From the NCBI RefSeq assembly GCF_036924715.1, contig NZ_JAZHSB010000001.1:3835001-3899000 (forward strand): a stretch of 64,000 bases of DNA, written 5' to 3'. Below, piece by piece: positions 1 to 8,632 of the stretch (position 1 is its first letter; each line of letters starts with the position of its first letter). The notes under the pieces were generated by a model, which saw only the letters and a program-made list of their open reading frames with translations, had not been told where the DNA came from and ran no database searches. The position numbers and the translations under genes are program-made. The stretch is from Bradyrhizobium sp. AZCC 1721. Its GTDB lineage: Bacteria; Pseudomonadota; Alphaproteobacteria; Rhizobiales; Xanthobacteraceae.

Positions 1-504
1 GACGAATTCACCGATGAGACCAAAAAGCTGTTTGTCGACAGCGAATGGAGGATATCGGCGACCAGCGACCGCATGGGCTACCGGCTTGAAGGCCCCACCC
101 TCAAGCACCTCCACGGCCATAACATTGTCTCCGACGGCACCGTCAACGGCAGCCTGCAGGTGCCCGGTAATGGCCAGCCGATCGTGCTGATGCCGGACCG
201 CGGCACCAGCGGCGGCTATCCCAAGATCGCAACGGTGATTTCGGCCGACCTCGGGCGATTGGCACAGATCCCCGCCGGGCACGCCTTTCGCTTTCGCGCC
301 GTCACCATGGCGGAAGCGCAGGCCGAAACGCGCAAGTTTGCGGAACTGTTGCGCACCCTGCCTGAGCGGCTGCGCGCAATCGAAAGCGTTGATCTCAACA
401 TCGACGCCCTGCACGATGCCAATGTCGCGGGCCACGCCGTTAGCGCGGTCGATGCCGGAACCTGGCACGCGGTATCGACGGCCGACATAGCGGGCCCGGA
501 CTGA
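1..504 (+). CDS. pxpC: 5-oxoprolinase subunit C (biotin-dependent carboxyltransferase family), 3' part
   Basis: The reading frame is open from the first base, so the 5' end lies outside the window; 167 residues are visible. The segment contains G-rich stretches such as MPDRGTSGGYPKIATVISAD, typical of the C-terminal half of the PxpC/KipA (AHS2) family, which works with PxpB and PxpA in ATP-dependent opening of 5-oxoproline to glutamate in the cytoplasm. The next gene, 34 bp downstream on the same strand, is pxpA, which supports the assignment. The last ~20 residues are not conserved family sequence as far as I can tell. Confidence 0.85.
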   Translation, partial: DEFTDETKKLFVDSEWRISATSDRMGYRLEGPTLKHLHGHNIVSDGTVNGSLQVPGNGQPIVLMPDRGTSGGYPKIATVISADLGRLAQIPAGHAFRFRAVTMAEAQAETRKFAELLRTLPERLRAIESVDLNIDALHDANVAGHAVSAVDAGTWHAVSTADIAGPD

Positions 505-538
505 CCATCAATCCACTCACGAGAAGCGGACGGACAAC

Positions 539-1309
539 ATGACAACCATCGACCTCAATTGCGATCTCGGCGAAGGATTTGGCGCGTGGGAAATGGGCAA
601 TGACGCCGCGATGATCGAGCTTGCGACGTCGGTGAACGTCGCCTGCGGCTTTCATGCCGGCGATCCCGACATCATGCGCCGCACGGTCGAACTGGCGAAA
701 GCGCGCGGCGTCTCGGTCGGCGCGCATCCTGGATATCGCGACCTGCACGGCTTCGGCCGGCGGCCGATCCCGGGCCTCAAGTCTTCGGAGATCGAGAACC
801 TCATCGCCTACCAGATCGGTGCGCTGCAGGCGATTGCGACCGCGGCCGGTTACAAGGTTACCCACGTCAAGGCGCATGGCGCGCTCTCCAACGTCGCCTG
901 CGAGGACGACACGACGGCGAAAGCGATCGCCAACGGTATCAAGGCGGTCGATCCCAATCTGATTTTTGTGGTGCTCGCCAATTCCAAGCTGGTGCAGGCG
1001 GGCGAGGCCGCCAATTTGCCGATGGTGCACGAGGTGTTCGCCGACCGCGCCTATGAGGACAACGGCTCGCTGGTGTCGCGCAAGAAGCCCGGCGCCGTGC
1101 TGCATGATGCGAAACAAATCGCCGATCGCGTGGTGCGGATGGTGCAGGACGGCGCGGTGGTGTCGGTCACCGGCAAGGTAATCAAGATGCGCACCGACAC
1201 CGTCTGCATTCATGGCGACACGCCGGGCGCCGTCGATATCGCACGCGGCGTTCGTCAGGCGTTGAAGGATGCAGGGATTACGGTCGCGCCGTTCAAGACG
1301 GCACGTTGA
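539..1309 (+). CDS. pxpA: 5-oxoprolinase subunit A (LamB/YcsF family)
   Basis: 256 residues, the normal length for PxpA. The N-terminus TTIDLNCDLGEGFGAWEMGN and the following VACGFHAGDP motif are hallmarks of the LamB/YcsF family, and HVKAHGAL and CIHGDTPGA supply the expected histidine-rich metal/substrate site. With PxpB and PxpC it forms the prokaryotic 5-oxoprolinase that recycles the spontaneously formed 5-oxoproline to glutamate. It follows pxpC closely on the same strand, so the two are probably co-transcribed. The ATG at 539 is directly in front of the family N-terminus. Confidence 0.93.
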   Translation: MTTIDLNCDLGEGFGAWEMGNDAAMIELATSVNVACGFHAGDPDIMRRTVELAKARGVSVGAHPGYRDLHGFGRRPIPGLKSSEIENLIAYQIGALQAIATAAGYKVTHVKAHGALSNVACEDDTTAKAIANGIKAVDPNLIFVVLANSKLVQAGEAANLPMVHEVFADRAYEDNGSLVSRKKPGAVLHDAKQIADRVVRMVQDGAVVSVTGKVIKMRTDTVCIHGDTPGAVDIARGVRQALKDAGITVAPFKTAR

Positions 1310-1311
1310 TC

Positions 1312-1464
1312 TCAGAACGGATGGACCGACAGCGTACCGAACACGATGGCGGCAATGAGCGCGAACGCGCTGTAGAGCGCGGCGGTGTGAAAGCCGGTGC
1401 CGGAACGGCGGGACACCGAGCGTGCGTAAAGGTGCAGGCGGGCTTCCGCCGATAGTTCGCGCAT
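1312..1464 (-). CDS. small single-span membrane protein, unknown function
   Basis: A 50-residue ORF converging on pxpA. I chose the ATG whose complement is at 1462-1464 because it has a good ribosome site (GGAG, about 8 bases upstream); longer versions upstream lack one. The N-terminal half is basic and polar (RELSAEARLHLYARSVSRR) and the C-terminal half contains one hydrophobic segment (AFALIAAIVFGTL, about residues 33-45). I do not recognise a function. Positions 1465-1643 beyond it hold no gene that I can support. Confidence 0.5.
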   Translation of the reverse strand: MRELSAEARLHLYARSVSRRSGTGFHTAALYSAFALIAAIVFGTLSVHPF

Positions 1465-1643
1465 GGTCGATCTCCAACGCAGCATGGAGTGCATATGGAA
1501 TATCGATCGCGCACCGATGCAAGATATCCGCCGAAATAGCGATAGGGGCGCTCCGGCGCGCTCCATTTCGAGGGGAAATTTCCCTTCTTTCCGACCAGAG
1601 CGAGAATTTTATTCGGGCCGATTTGAGGGGGTTGGAGCCCGGA

Positions 1644-3245
1644 TTAGTAAACGTCCTGCTGGAACCGGCCTTTTTTCTTGAGTTCCCCGACGAAGCTGAC
1701 GGCCTCGTCGGTAGTTCGGGCGCCGAATTGGGCGACGATGTCGACCAGCGCGCGCTCGACGTCCTTGGCCATCCGCTTGGCATCCCCGCAGATGTAGACA
1801 TGGGCGCCTTCGGCAAGCCAGGTCCATACCTCGCGGCCAACCTCGCGCATGCGGTCCTGTACGTAAAATTTCTTGTTGCCATCGCGCGACCACGCCAGTG
1901 ACAACCGCGTCAAGAGGCCCGACGTCTTCATCGCATTGAGTTCGTCGGCATAGAAGAAGTCGCAATCGCTGCGCTGATGGCCGAAGAACAGCCAGTTCTT
2001 GCCGGGTGCGCCGGTGGCGCGGCGATCGAGCAGGAAGGCGCGGAACGGCGCGATACCCGTCCCAGGGCCGACCATGATGATTGGGGTCTTCGGGTCTTGC
2101 GGCAGCGCGAAGCCATGGGCCTTCTGTACATAGACCTTGACCTCGTCGCCGGGACTGATGCGCTCGGCAAGGAATGTCGAGGCCAGTCCCAAACGACGAC
2201 GCTTGTTGACCACATAACGCACGCAGTCGACGGTCAGCGACAGCTTTCCGGGCGTCGCATTGTGCGACGACGAGATCGAGTAAAGCCGCGGCTGCAATGG
2301 CTCCAGCGCCTCGACAAAGGCCTCGGGATGCGGACGGATGCGGGAGAACTTCTGCAATACCGCCATGACGTCGAGCGTCGCCGCGTCGCCATCGGGATCC
2401 TCGCCCTGCGCCAGCGCGCGGGCTTTCTCGCGTAGCGCGCCGCCGGTCAGATACGAGATCAACTCGAACAGTGAATCCGGCGCCGGCGACAGTGAGACGT
2501 CATCGCGCAATACTTCACGCAGCGTCTTTCCCCTCACCTCCGTCGTATGCGATGCGCCCAAGAGTGCAATGATCTGGTCGACGAGGCCGATGTCGTTGCG
2601 CGCAAAGATGCCGAACGAATCGCCCACGACATAGTCGAGGCCACATCCGGAGAGATCGAACTCGATATGCCAGGTCTCCTTCTCCGAGCCCTCGCCGTTG
2701 AGCAGTCGCCGCGACAGGAATTTTGCGTTTGCGGGATTGTCGCGCGAGCGGCCGGGCTCGCCTGGAGCCGTCGGTGTAACCGCGGCCGCCGCTGCCGCAG
2801 GCGCCGATGACGGTGCGGGTGCCTTGTCGATCTCCTCATAAAGCGACTTCAGCATCCGCGCGGTTTCCTTGCCGCCGGGGACGCAGAGGTTGAGCCGTGC
2901 TTCGCTCTTGTTCGCGATCGCTTCCGAATAGTTGTGGCAGTCATAGCCGCATTGGCCGCAATCCTGCTGCGCCATTGCCGCCATCATCCGCCGCCGCAAC
3001 GGCCGGCCCTCGGCAAGCTTCATGCGATCGGCGATCGGCATGGTCTGGTCGTGCCACGGCGCTTCGCCGTCATCGCCATCGCCGGCCGCGCCCTGCATGA
3101 CTTCAGCGCCTTGTTCGGCCGACAACGGCGTCGCATCGGACAGGAGCCCGGCAAAGAACCCGTTCAGCCAGGAGCGCTGCGCTTCGGAGAATGGCGCGTT
3201 CGAGGGAATGATCTCGACCTTGGGTGGAGGCGTGATCTGATTCAT
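1644..3245 (-). CDS. Fe-S/FAD/NADPH reductase (sulfite reductase alpha-like) paired with NirA
   Basis: 533 residues. Domains in order: a short N-terminal motif FSEAQRSWLNGFFAGL that resembles the start of NirA; an RnfB-like 4Fe-4S motif with Cys96, Cys99, Cys103 and Cys121 (CGQCGYDC...CVPGG); an Ala/Pro linker; then a CysJ/cytochrome P450 reductase-type FAD domain (RLYSISSS) and an NADPH domain (GPGTGIAPFRAF, YICGDAKRMA), ending in the aromatic Tyr usual for this family. The flavodoxin (FMN) domain of true CysJ is absent. Its ATG overlaps the nirA stop by 4 bp (ATGA), so the two are translationally coupled. I infer that it moves electrons from NADPH to the nitrite reductase; sulfite reduction is the alternative. 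Confidence 0.82.
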   Translation of the reverse strand: MNQITPPPKVEIIPSNAPFSEAQRSWLNGFFAGLLSDATPLSAEQGAEVMQGAAGDGDDGEAPWHDQTMPIADRMKLAEGRPLRRRMMAAMAQQDCGQCGYDCHNYSEAIANKSEARLNLCVPGGKETARMLKSLYEEIDKAPAPSSAPAAAAAAVTPTAPGEPGRSRDNPANAKFLSRRLLNGEGSEKETWHIEFDLSGCGLDYVVGDSFGIFARNDIGLVDQIIALLGASHTTEVRGKTLREVLRDDVSLSPAPDSLFELISYLTGGALREKARALAQGEDPDGDAATLDVMAVLQKFSRIRPHPEAFVEALEPLQPRLYSISSSHNATPGKLSLTVDCVRYVVNKRRRLGLASTFLAERISPGDEVKVYVQKAHGFALPQDPKTPIIMVGPGTGIAPFRAFLLDRRATGAPGKNWLFFGHQRSDCDFFYADELNAMKTSGLLTRLSLAWSRDGNKKFYVQDRMREVGREVWTWLAEGAHVYICGDAKRMAKDVERALVDIVAQFGARTTDEAVSFVGELKKKGRFQQDVY

Positions 3246-5038
3246 GAGGACACCTGAGCGTCAGTGACCTGGGCATCGGCCAGCTTGCGCAGCGTCTCGC
3301 CGTCATGGCGGCGCGCAAAGGTCAGGAACGTTTCATCGGGTGATGCGCGATGGGTAAGATAGGCCTTCAGCAATTTCTCGACCGTCCTCGGCGCATCCTC
3401 GGCCTTGACGTCGCGATAGACCTCCTGCCCGACATCGGCGTCGGGTCCGAAGCCGCCGCCGGTGAAGAGATGGTAGCCCTCGACGGGATCGGCATCTTCG
3501 CCAATATCCACTTTCGCGGCGATCAGCCCGATATCGCTGATGTAGTGCTGCGCGCAGGAATGATGGCAGCCGGTGACGTGGATGTTGATCGGCGTCTCGA
3601 TGTCGACGCGTGGCTCGCACCAGTCGCCGATTTCGGCGGCATGGCGCTTGGTATTCGCCGCCGCAAATCGGCAGCCGGCATTGCCGGTGCAGGCGATCAG
3701 GCCGGCCCGGATTTGCGACGCCTCGACCGCGAGACCGATCTTCTTGATCGCGGCGACCGCAAGCTCGACGTTCTCGTCGCGCACGCCCGGAATCAGCAGG
3801 TTCTGCCACACCGTCAGGCGGATATCGCCGTCGCCAAGATCCTGCGCGATTTTGGCCAGCCCCCGCATCTGCTCACACGTGATCTTGCCGAGTGGCAGCG
3901 ACACGCCGATCCAGTTCAGCCCCACCTGTTTCTGCCTGTGCACGCCGATATGCGCCGTGCGATCCGAAGCCGGCCGCGGCGCAAGCGCTTCCGGCCGCAC
4001 GCGGGTGAAGGGCTTGCCGAGCCGCTCCTCGACCAGCGCGTGGAATTTTTCGTGCCCCATCCCATCGAGCACATATTTCAGCCGCGCCTTGTTGCGGTTA
4101 GTGCGGTCGCCCAGCTCAATGAAGATGCGCACGATGGCATCCGCCACCCTGGTGGCATCGGCCGGCTTCACGATGATGTCGCTATACTTGGCAAAATCCT
4201 TGTGACCGGTGATGCCGCCGATCCCCAAGCGAAACCAGATGCCGGGCTCGGCGCCAAAGCCGTCCTTCACCTCGACCGCGGTGAACGCGATGTCGTTAGT
4301 GTCTTCCAGCACGGCGATCTTGCCGGCGCCATCGAAAGCGACATTGAACTTGCGCGGCAAGCCATACAGCGAGCGATCGTTGAGGATGTGGTAGTGCCAC
4401 TCGCGGGCATATTCGCGGGTGTCGACCAGTTCCTGCGGGTCGATCCCCGCCGTCGGCGTGCCCGTGACGTTGCGGATATTATCGGCGCCGGTGCCGCGCG
4501 AACACAGGCCCAGATCCTGGATGCCCTCGATCAAAGCCACCGCATGCTTGGGCGGAATTTCGCGCACCTGCAAGTTAGCGCGCGTGGTGACGTGGCAGAA
4601 CGGCCCGCATAGCCGCTCGGCGAGATCGGCCAATCCCGAAAACTGCCAGTGCTTCAGGATGCCGTTCGGAATCCTGAGGCGGCACATGTAGGAATCCTGC
4701 GCCGGCGCGACGTAGAACAGGCCGTAGTAGCGCCAGCGGAAATTATCTGCGGGGTTCGGCGGCGCGTTGTCGAGCGCCTGCTGCTTCAGCCGGGGATAAG
4801 CATCGAACGGATGCTCCTCGCGCTTGAACTTCTCCGGATCGGCGAGCTTTTTGCCGGAGGCCGTGACCTTGTCCTGCGCCTTGATATGGGCGGCATCCGG
4901 CCCCGTTGGTTCGGCATTCGCCTGTCCCGCGTTACCGAGGCCGCGCCCGACCCGGCTGATCTGCAAACCTGCGGTAAAGCCTTCGAGGTAGCGCTTCTGC
5001 TCGTCGGTAAAGTCGACTGTAATCGGTTCGATTTTCAT
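3242..5038 (-). CDS. nirA: ferredoxin-type nitrite (or sulfite) reductase, NirA family
   Basis: 598 residues from the ATG at 5038, which has an AGGAG site 11 bases upstream; an upstream in-frame extension of 45 residues looks non-coding. It has two nitrite/sulfite reductase ferredoxin-like halves and the siroheme/4Fe-4S cysteines as C-x5-C (Cys450, Cys456) and C-x3-C (Cys491, Cys495, in TGCHHSCAQHY). It catalyses six-electron reduction of nitrite to ammonium. The upstream neighbours nasS and nasT, the regulators of nitrate assimilation, favour nitrite over sulfite as substrate. It is followed by an overlapping reductase gene and preceded by a long leader with a possible nitrogen promoter. Confidence 0.88.
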   Translation of the reverse strand: MKIEPITVDFTDEQKRYLEGFTAGLQISRVGRGLGNAGQANAEPTGPDAAHIKAQDKVTASGKKLADPEKFKREEHPFDAYPRLKQQALDNAPPNPADNFRWRYYGLFYVAPAQDSYMCRLRIPNGILKHWQFSGLADLAERLCGPFCHVTTRANLQVREIPPKHAVALIEGIQDLGLCSRGTGADNIRNVTGTPTAGIDPQELVDTREYAREWHYHILNDRSLYGLPRKFNVAFDGAGKIAVLEDTNDIAFTAVEVKDGFGAEPGIWFRLGIGGITGHKDFAKYSDIIVKPADATRVADAIVRIFIELGDRTNRNKARLKYVLDGMGHEKFHALVEERLGKPFTRVRPEALAPRPASDRTAHIGVHRQKQVGLNWIGVSLPLGKITCEQMRGLAKIAQDLGDGDIRLTVWQNLLIPGVRDENVELAVAAIKKIGLAVEASQIRAGLIACTGNAGCRFAAANTKRHAAEIGDWCEPRVDIETPINIHVTGCHHSCAQHYISDIGLIAAKVDIGEDADPVEGYHLFTGGGFGPDADVGQEVYRDVKAEDAPRTVEKLLKAYLTHRASPDETFLTFARRHDGETLRKLADAQVTDAQVSS

Positions 5039-5213
5039 GCGCGACGAAGCTCCTGCGGCCACGATGGTGGCGTCAACGAATGGGATGGACCGCCCAGGCG
5101 AATCGGCCAGGCGTGGTGCCGGGCTGTGATTCTGGTATGCGGTCCGACCAGCTTCGTTGCTGCGGAAATCCATCTTGGACGTAGGTCAGCAGGCATCTGC
5201 GACGAGCCGACCG
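5039..5213 (-). promoter_or_regulatory. structured nirA leader, candidate NasT (ANTAR) target
   Basis: About 175 bases lie between the predicted start point and the nirA ATG. On the minus strand they contain several hairpins: GGTCGGC/GCTGACC (5211-5183), a TCCG-CAGC/GCTG-CGGA hairpin (5166-5143) whose six-base loop AACGAA has A at position 1 and G at position 4, the pattern bound by ANTAR proteins, and GCCAC/GTGGC near the ribosome site. NasT is encoded just upstream. I could not find a clear second AnnGnn hexaloop or a U-tract terminator, so this is a hypothesis from sequence and context. Confidence 0.35.
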
Positions 5214-5224
5214 CACTGCACCAT

Positions 5225-5239
5225 ACAAGTTGCGTGCCA
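5225..5239 (-). promoter_or_regulatory. candidate sigma-54 promoter for nirA
   Basis: The minus strand reads TGGCACGCAACTTGT. This matches the RpoN consensus TGGCACG-N4-TTGC at every defined position except the last, where T replaces C. It lies 187 bases before the nirA start. Nitrogen assimilation genes are often RpoN/NtrC dependent, which fits, but no NtrC site was identified. Confidence 0.42.
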
Positions 5240-5292
5240 AATGGAGTCGCGACGAATGTCTTGGAATTTCAATCTGTTCCAGCGAGGAACTC

Positions 5293-5320
5293 GCAACTAT
5301 GAAGCAAGCTTCATAGTTGC
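5293..5320. other. perfect 12-bp inverted repeat in the nasS-nirA gap
   Basis: GCAACTATGAAG and its exact complement are separated by four bases, giving a very stable hairpin. It sits 69 bases after the nasS stop and upstream of the candidate nirA promoter. There is no T-run directly after it on the minus strand, so it is not a textbook terminator; it could end nasTS transcription, protect the 3' end, or be a protein-binding palindrome. Confidence 0.4.
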
Positions 5321-5388
5321 ATTCTGAGCAATCTGCTTAAGAACTGGGCGGCCAGTGCAATTGCCCAATATTTCTTCAATCGACTGGC

Positions 5389-6555
5389 TTACGGCTTCCA
5401 ATGCCCAATCTTGAAAGCCGCCAGATGCCCGGCGATATCCGCGGGGTCGAATGCGGGGCCGGCAAAGGCGCCGATGGCACCAGGCGCGTCGGGAGCCGCC
5501 CCCGGACGTCCCATGGCGGCGTCGTAGAGTTCGGGCCTGAAGACCGCCATGGCGGTCCGCAGCGCATCGGGCCGCATCTGTGTCTGTCCCCAGCGTACCA
5601 TTTGGGCGTAAAGCCAAGCGGCCTGCGCCGGATCGGGCCGGCCCGCCCCTTCGCGCCCGACCAGCAGATAGCGGCCGCTCTCGCGCCGCTGGCCGTCCGG
5701 TGAAATCTTCAGTCGGCCGTCGAGGGTGCGTTGGATCACCTCGGCGCCGACGCCAAGCCGGTCGGGCCGCGCCAGGACATCGGCGGTCTCGGCGCGATTT
5801 CCGGGCTCCTCGATGTATTCGGCGGCGTGGGCAGCCGCGCGGATCAGCGCAGCCAGCGCGTTCGGATTCTTTTCCGACCAGCTTTGCCTGACCGCGAGAA
5901 CCTTTTCGGCCGCGCGCACCAAAATATCAGAGACGAAATGCAGTATGTGGCCGACGCCGAGATCGACCGCGACCGAGTTCCAGGGCGCGCCGACGCAGAA
6001 CGCATCGACATGGCCATTGGCGAGGCTGTCCACCATGTAGGGCGGCGGCAGCACCACGAGGCGAACATCCTCATCCGGATCGACACCGCCCGCCGCCATC
6101 CAGAACCGGAGCTGGTAATTGTGTGTGGAGAACGGAAACGTCATGCCGAACGTCAGCGGCTCCGCGCCGCTCTTGCGCCTGGCGGCAACGACGCGGGCAA
6201 GCGCCAGCGCCGTGGCCATGGGATCGAGCGGATCGCCATCGATCTCGCTCATGATTGCGGCGTGCAGCGCCGGCGATACCGTGATCGCGTTGCCATTGAG
6301 GCCCAGATTGAATGGCGCAACGATCGGCACCTTGACGTGGCCCAAACCCAGGCTCGAGGCGATCGCTACCGGCGCCAGCAGATGCGCTGCGTCGAACATG
6401 CCGATATTGAGCTTGTCGCGGACGTTGGACCACGACACTTCACGCACCAGCGTGACATCGAGCCCTTCGGCGGCCGTAAAGCCCTTGTCGACGGCAATGA
6501 TCAACGCGGCCGCGTCGACCAGGGGAATGAAGCCGATATGCAGCGGTGTCGTCAT
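5389..6555 (-). CDS. nasS: nitrate sensor NasS (NrtA/CmpA-like binding protein)
   Basis: 388 residues resembling the substrate-binding proteins of nitrate ABC transporters (start MTTPLHIGFIPLVDAAALII). It lacks a signal peptide, which fits the cytoplasmic sensor NasS rather than periplasmic NrtA. In the known two-protein system NasS holds NasT when nitrate and nitrite are absent and releases it when they bind. Its ATG overlaps the end of nasT by 4 bp, so NasT and NasS are made together. No transporter permease or ATPase genes are nearby, which further favours a sensor role. Confidence 0.88.
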   Translation of the reverse strand: MTTPLHIGFIPLVDAAALIIAVDKGFTAAEGLDVTLVREVSWSNVRDKLNIGMFDAAHLLAPVAIASSLGLGHVKVPIVAPFNLGLNGNAITVSPALHAAIMSEIDGDPLDPMATALALARVVAARRKSGAEPLTFGMTFPFSTHNYQLRFWMAAGGVDPDEDVRLVVLPPPYMVDSLANGHVDAFCVGAPWNSVAVDLGVGHILHFVSDILVRAAEKVLAVRQSWSEKNPNALAALIRAAAHAAEYIEEPGNRAETADVLARPDRLGVGAEVIQRTLDGRLKISPDGQRRESGRYLLVGREGAGRPDPAQAAWLYAQMVRWGQTQMRPDALRTAMAVFRPELYDAAMGRPGAAPDAPGAIGAFAGPAFDPADIAGHLAAFKIGHWKP

Positions 6556-7142
6556 TTCAGCAGCTCCGACGCGGTCAGGATCGACTGCGCGATCTCGCCG
6601 ATTTTCTTCTTCTCGCGCATCGCGGTGGAACGCATCAGCACATAGGCCTCCTCTTCGGTGAGGCCCTTCACCTTCATCAGGATTCCCTTGGCGCGGTCGA
6701 TCACCTTGCGCTCCTCGAGCGCCGACTTGGTGCGGTCGAGTTCGTCCTGCAGCTTGGAGAAGGCGTTGAAGCGGGAAATGCAGAGGTCGAGGATCGGCTT
6801 GATCCGTTCTTTCTTCAGGCCGTCCACGATATAGGCGGAAACGCCGGCATCGACGGAGGCCTGGATCGAGGCCGCATCGCTCTGGTCGACGAACATCGCG
6901 ATCGGCCGCCGTACCGCGCGGCTGACCTGGAACATCTGTTCCAGAACGTCGCGGCTGGGGTTTTCCAGGTCGATCAGGATGACGTCCGGGTCGAGCGCAT
7001 AGATCCGTGCCAGCAGGCTCTGCATTTCGCTGATATGCACAACGCCGGTAAAGCCCGCCTCCCGCAACCCCTCTTCCAGGATTGCGGCCCGGATCGGACT
7101 TTCGTCGACAATGACGATTTTCGGCGACGACTCAGCGCTCAT
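6552..7142 (-). CDS. nasT: ANTAR antiterminator NasT
   Basis: 196 residues. The N-terminal ~125 residues form a receiver-like domain (KIVIVDESPIRAAILEEGL, then DPDVILIDLENPSRD); the last ~60 form an ANTAR RNA-binding domain (RAKGILMKVKGLTEEEAYVL, then REKKKIGEIAQSIL). NasT prevents early termination in leaders of nitrate/nitrite assimilation operons when freed from NasS. The gene starts the minus-strand nitrogen block and is divergent from rimO, with 112 bp between the two starts for both promoters. Confidence 0.92.
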   Translation of the reverse strand: MSAESSPKIVIVDESPIRAAILEEGLREAGFTGVVHISEMQSLLARIYALDPDVILIDLENPSRDVLEQMFQVSRAVRRPIAMFVDQSDAASIQASVDAGVSAYIVDGLKKERIKPILDLCISRFNAFSKLQDELDRTKSALEERKVIDRAKGILMKVKGLTEEEAYVLMRSTAMREKKKIGEIAQSILTASELLK

Positions 7143-7254
7143 CGATCAACTCATACCCCGGCCGGGCATCCATAGCACGTCAGAAGCTGGCGCAAAGCCT
7201 TGTAATTATGGGCAATTAGGACTAGCTCGTGCCGATCAATCAGGCAGATGAAAT

Positions 7255-8580
7255 ATGCAACAGGCCGCTGCGCCCAAAGTCAGCTTTGTTTCCCTTGGGT
7301 GCCCCAAAGCGCTGGTGGATTCCGAGCGCATTATCACCCGGCTGCGCGCCGAAGGCTATGAGCTGGCCCGCAAGCATGACGGCGCCGACATCGTGATCGT
7401 CAACACCTGCGGCTTCCTCGACAGCGCCAAGCAGGAATCGCTTGGCGCCATCGGCGAGGCGATGGCGGAGAACGGCAAGGTCATCGTCACCGGCTGCATG
7501 GGCGCGGAACCCGAGCAGATCGAGGCGGCCTATCCGGGCGTGCTCTCGATATCGGGCCCGCAGCAATATGAGAGCGTGCTGGAGGCCGTGCACCGGGCCC
7601 TGCCGCCGGTCCATAATCCGCACCTCGATCTGGTGCCGCCGCAGGGCGTCAAGCTGACGCCGCGCCACTACGCCTATTTGAAGATTTCCGAAGGCTGCAA
7701 CAACCGCTGCAGTTTCTGCATCATCCCAAAACTGCGCGGCGACCTGGTGTCGCGTCCGGCCAATGACGTGCTGCGCGAGGCGGAAAGGCTCGTCGCAGCC
7801 GGCGTCAAGGAATTGCTGGTCATCTCGCAGGACACGTCGGCCTATGGCGTCGACGTGAAGTATTCCGAAAGCCCCTGGAAGGACCGCCAGGTCCGCGCCA
7901 AATTCTTCGACCTCGCCAAGGAACTCGGCGACCTCGGCGCCTGGGTGCGGCTGCAATATGTCTATCCCTACCCGCACGTCGATGAAGTCATCGGGCTGAT
8001 GACCGAGGGCAAGATCCTGCCCTATCTCGATATTCCCTTCCAGCATGCGAGCCCGGACGTCCTGAAAGCCATGAAGCGCCCCGCCGCGCAGGAAAAGACG
8101 CTGGCGCGGATCAAGAAGTGGCGCGAGGAATGTCCTGAACTCACGCTGCGCTCGACCTTCATCGTCGGTTTCCCCGGCGAGACCGATTCCGACTTCGCCT
8201 ATCTGCTCGACTGGCTGGAAGAGGCCGAGATCGATCGTCTCGGCTGCTTCAAATACGAGCCGGTGGCGGGCGCCGCTTCCAACGCGATCGGCAATGCCGT
8301 GCCCGACGAGATCAAGCAGGAGCGCTGGAACGCGCTGATGGCGCGGCAGCAGAAAATCTCCTCTCGCCGTCTCAAGCGCAAGGTCGGCACGAGACAGCAG
8401 ATCATCGTCGACGAGGTCGGACCGACGGTCGCAAGGGGTCGTTCAAAAGCCGACGCGCCGCAGATCGATGGAGCGGTCTATCTTTCCAGCCGCCGCCCGC
8501 TGAAGGTCGGCGAGATCGTCACCGCGAAGATCGAGCGGTCGGATCAGTATGACCTGCACGGCAGCGTCGCGGGATTCTGA
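7255..8580 (+). CDS. rimO: ribosomal protein S12 methylthiotransferase RimO
   Basis: 441 residues. It has the N-terminal MTTase domain (VSFVSLGCPKALVDSERI, NTCGFLDSAK), the radical-SAM triad Cys148-x3-Cys152-x2-Cys155, and a C-terminal TRAM domain. These mark RimO, which adds a methylthio group to a conserved aspartate of ribosomal protein S12. The start at the ATG gives the family N-terminus. It is divergent from nasT and unrelated to it in function. Confidence 0.96.
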   Translation: MQQAAAPKVSFVSLGCPKALVDSERIITRLRAEGYELARKHDGADIVIVNTCGFLDSAKQESLGAIGEAMAENGKVIVTGCMGAEPEQIEAAYPGVLSISGPQQYESVLEAVHRALPPVHNPHLDLVPPQGVKLTPRHYAYLKISEGCNNRCSFCIIPKLRGDLVSRPANDVLREAERLVAAGVKELLVISQDTSAYGVDVKYSESPWKDRQVRAKFFDLAKELGDLGAWVRLQYVYPYPHVDEVIGLMTEGKILPYLDIPFQHASPDVLKAMKRPAAQEKTLARIKKWREECPELTLRSTFIVGFPGETDSDFAYLLDWLEEAEIDRLGCFKYEPVAGAASNAIGNAVPDEIKQERWNALMARQQKISSRRLKRKVGTRQQIIVDEVGPTVARGRSKADAPQIDGAVYLSSRRPLKVGEIVTAKIERSDQYDLHGSVAGF

Positions 8581-8594
8581 ACACCGGACGCGGC

Positions 8595-8624
8595 TTGACA
8601 TGGCGCACCGTTCGGCTGTATGGG
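8595..8624 (+). promoter_or_regulatory. candidate sigma-70 promoter of the argD leader
   Basis: A perfect TTGACA (8595-8600) is followed after 18 bases by TATGGG (8619-8624), a weaker -10. The expected start point falls at about 8630-8633, on or next to the ATG of the leader ORF, so the transcript would begin with that start codon (leaderless). Confidence 0.45.
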
Positions 8625-8632
8625 CCATCGCC

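Noticed and set aside
440..1882. A 480-codon minus-strand ORF across pxpA
   Set aside because: It lies antisense to the clear pxpA gene, is Arg/His-rich, and has no ribosome site or family motif; a typical shadow ORF of GC-rich DNA.
3350..4612. A 420-codon plus-strand ORF across nirA
   Set aside because: Antisense shadow of nirA with no recognisable protein features.
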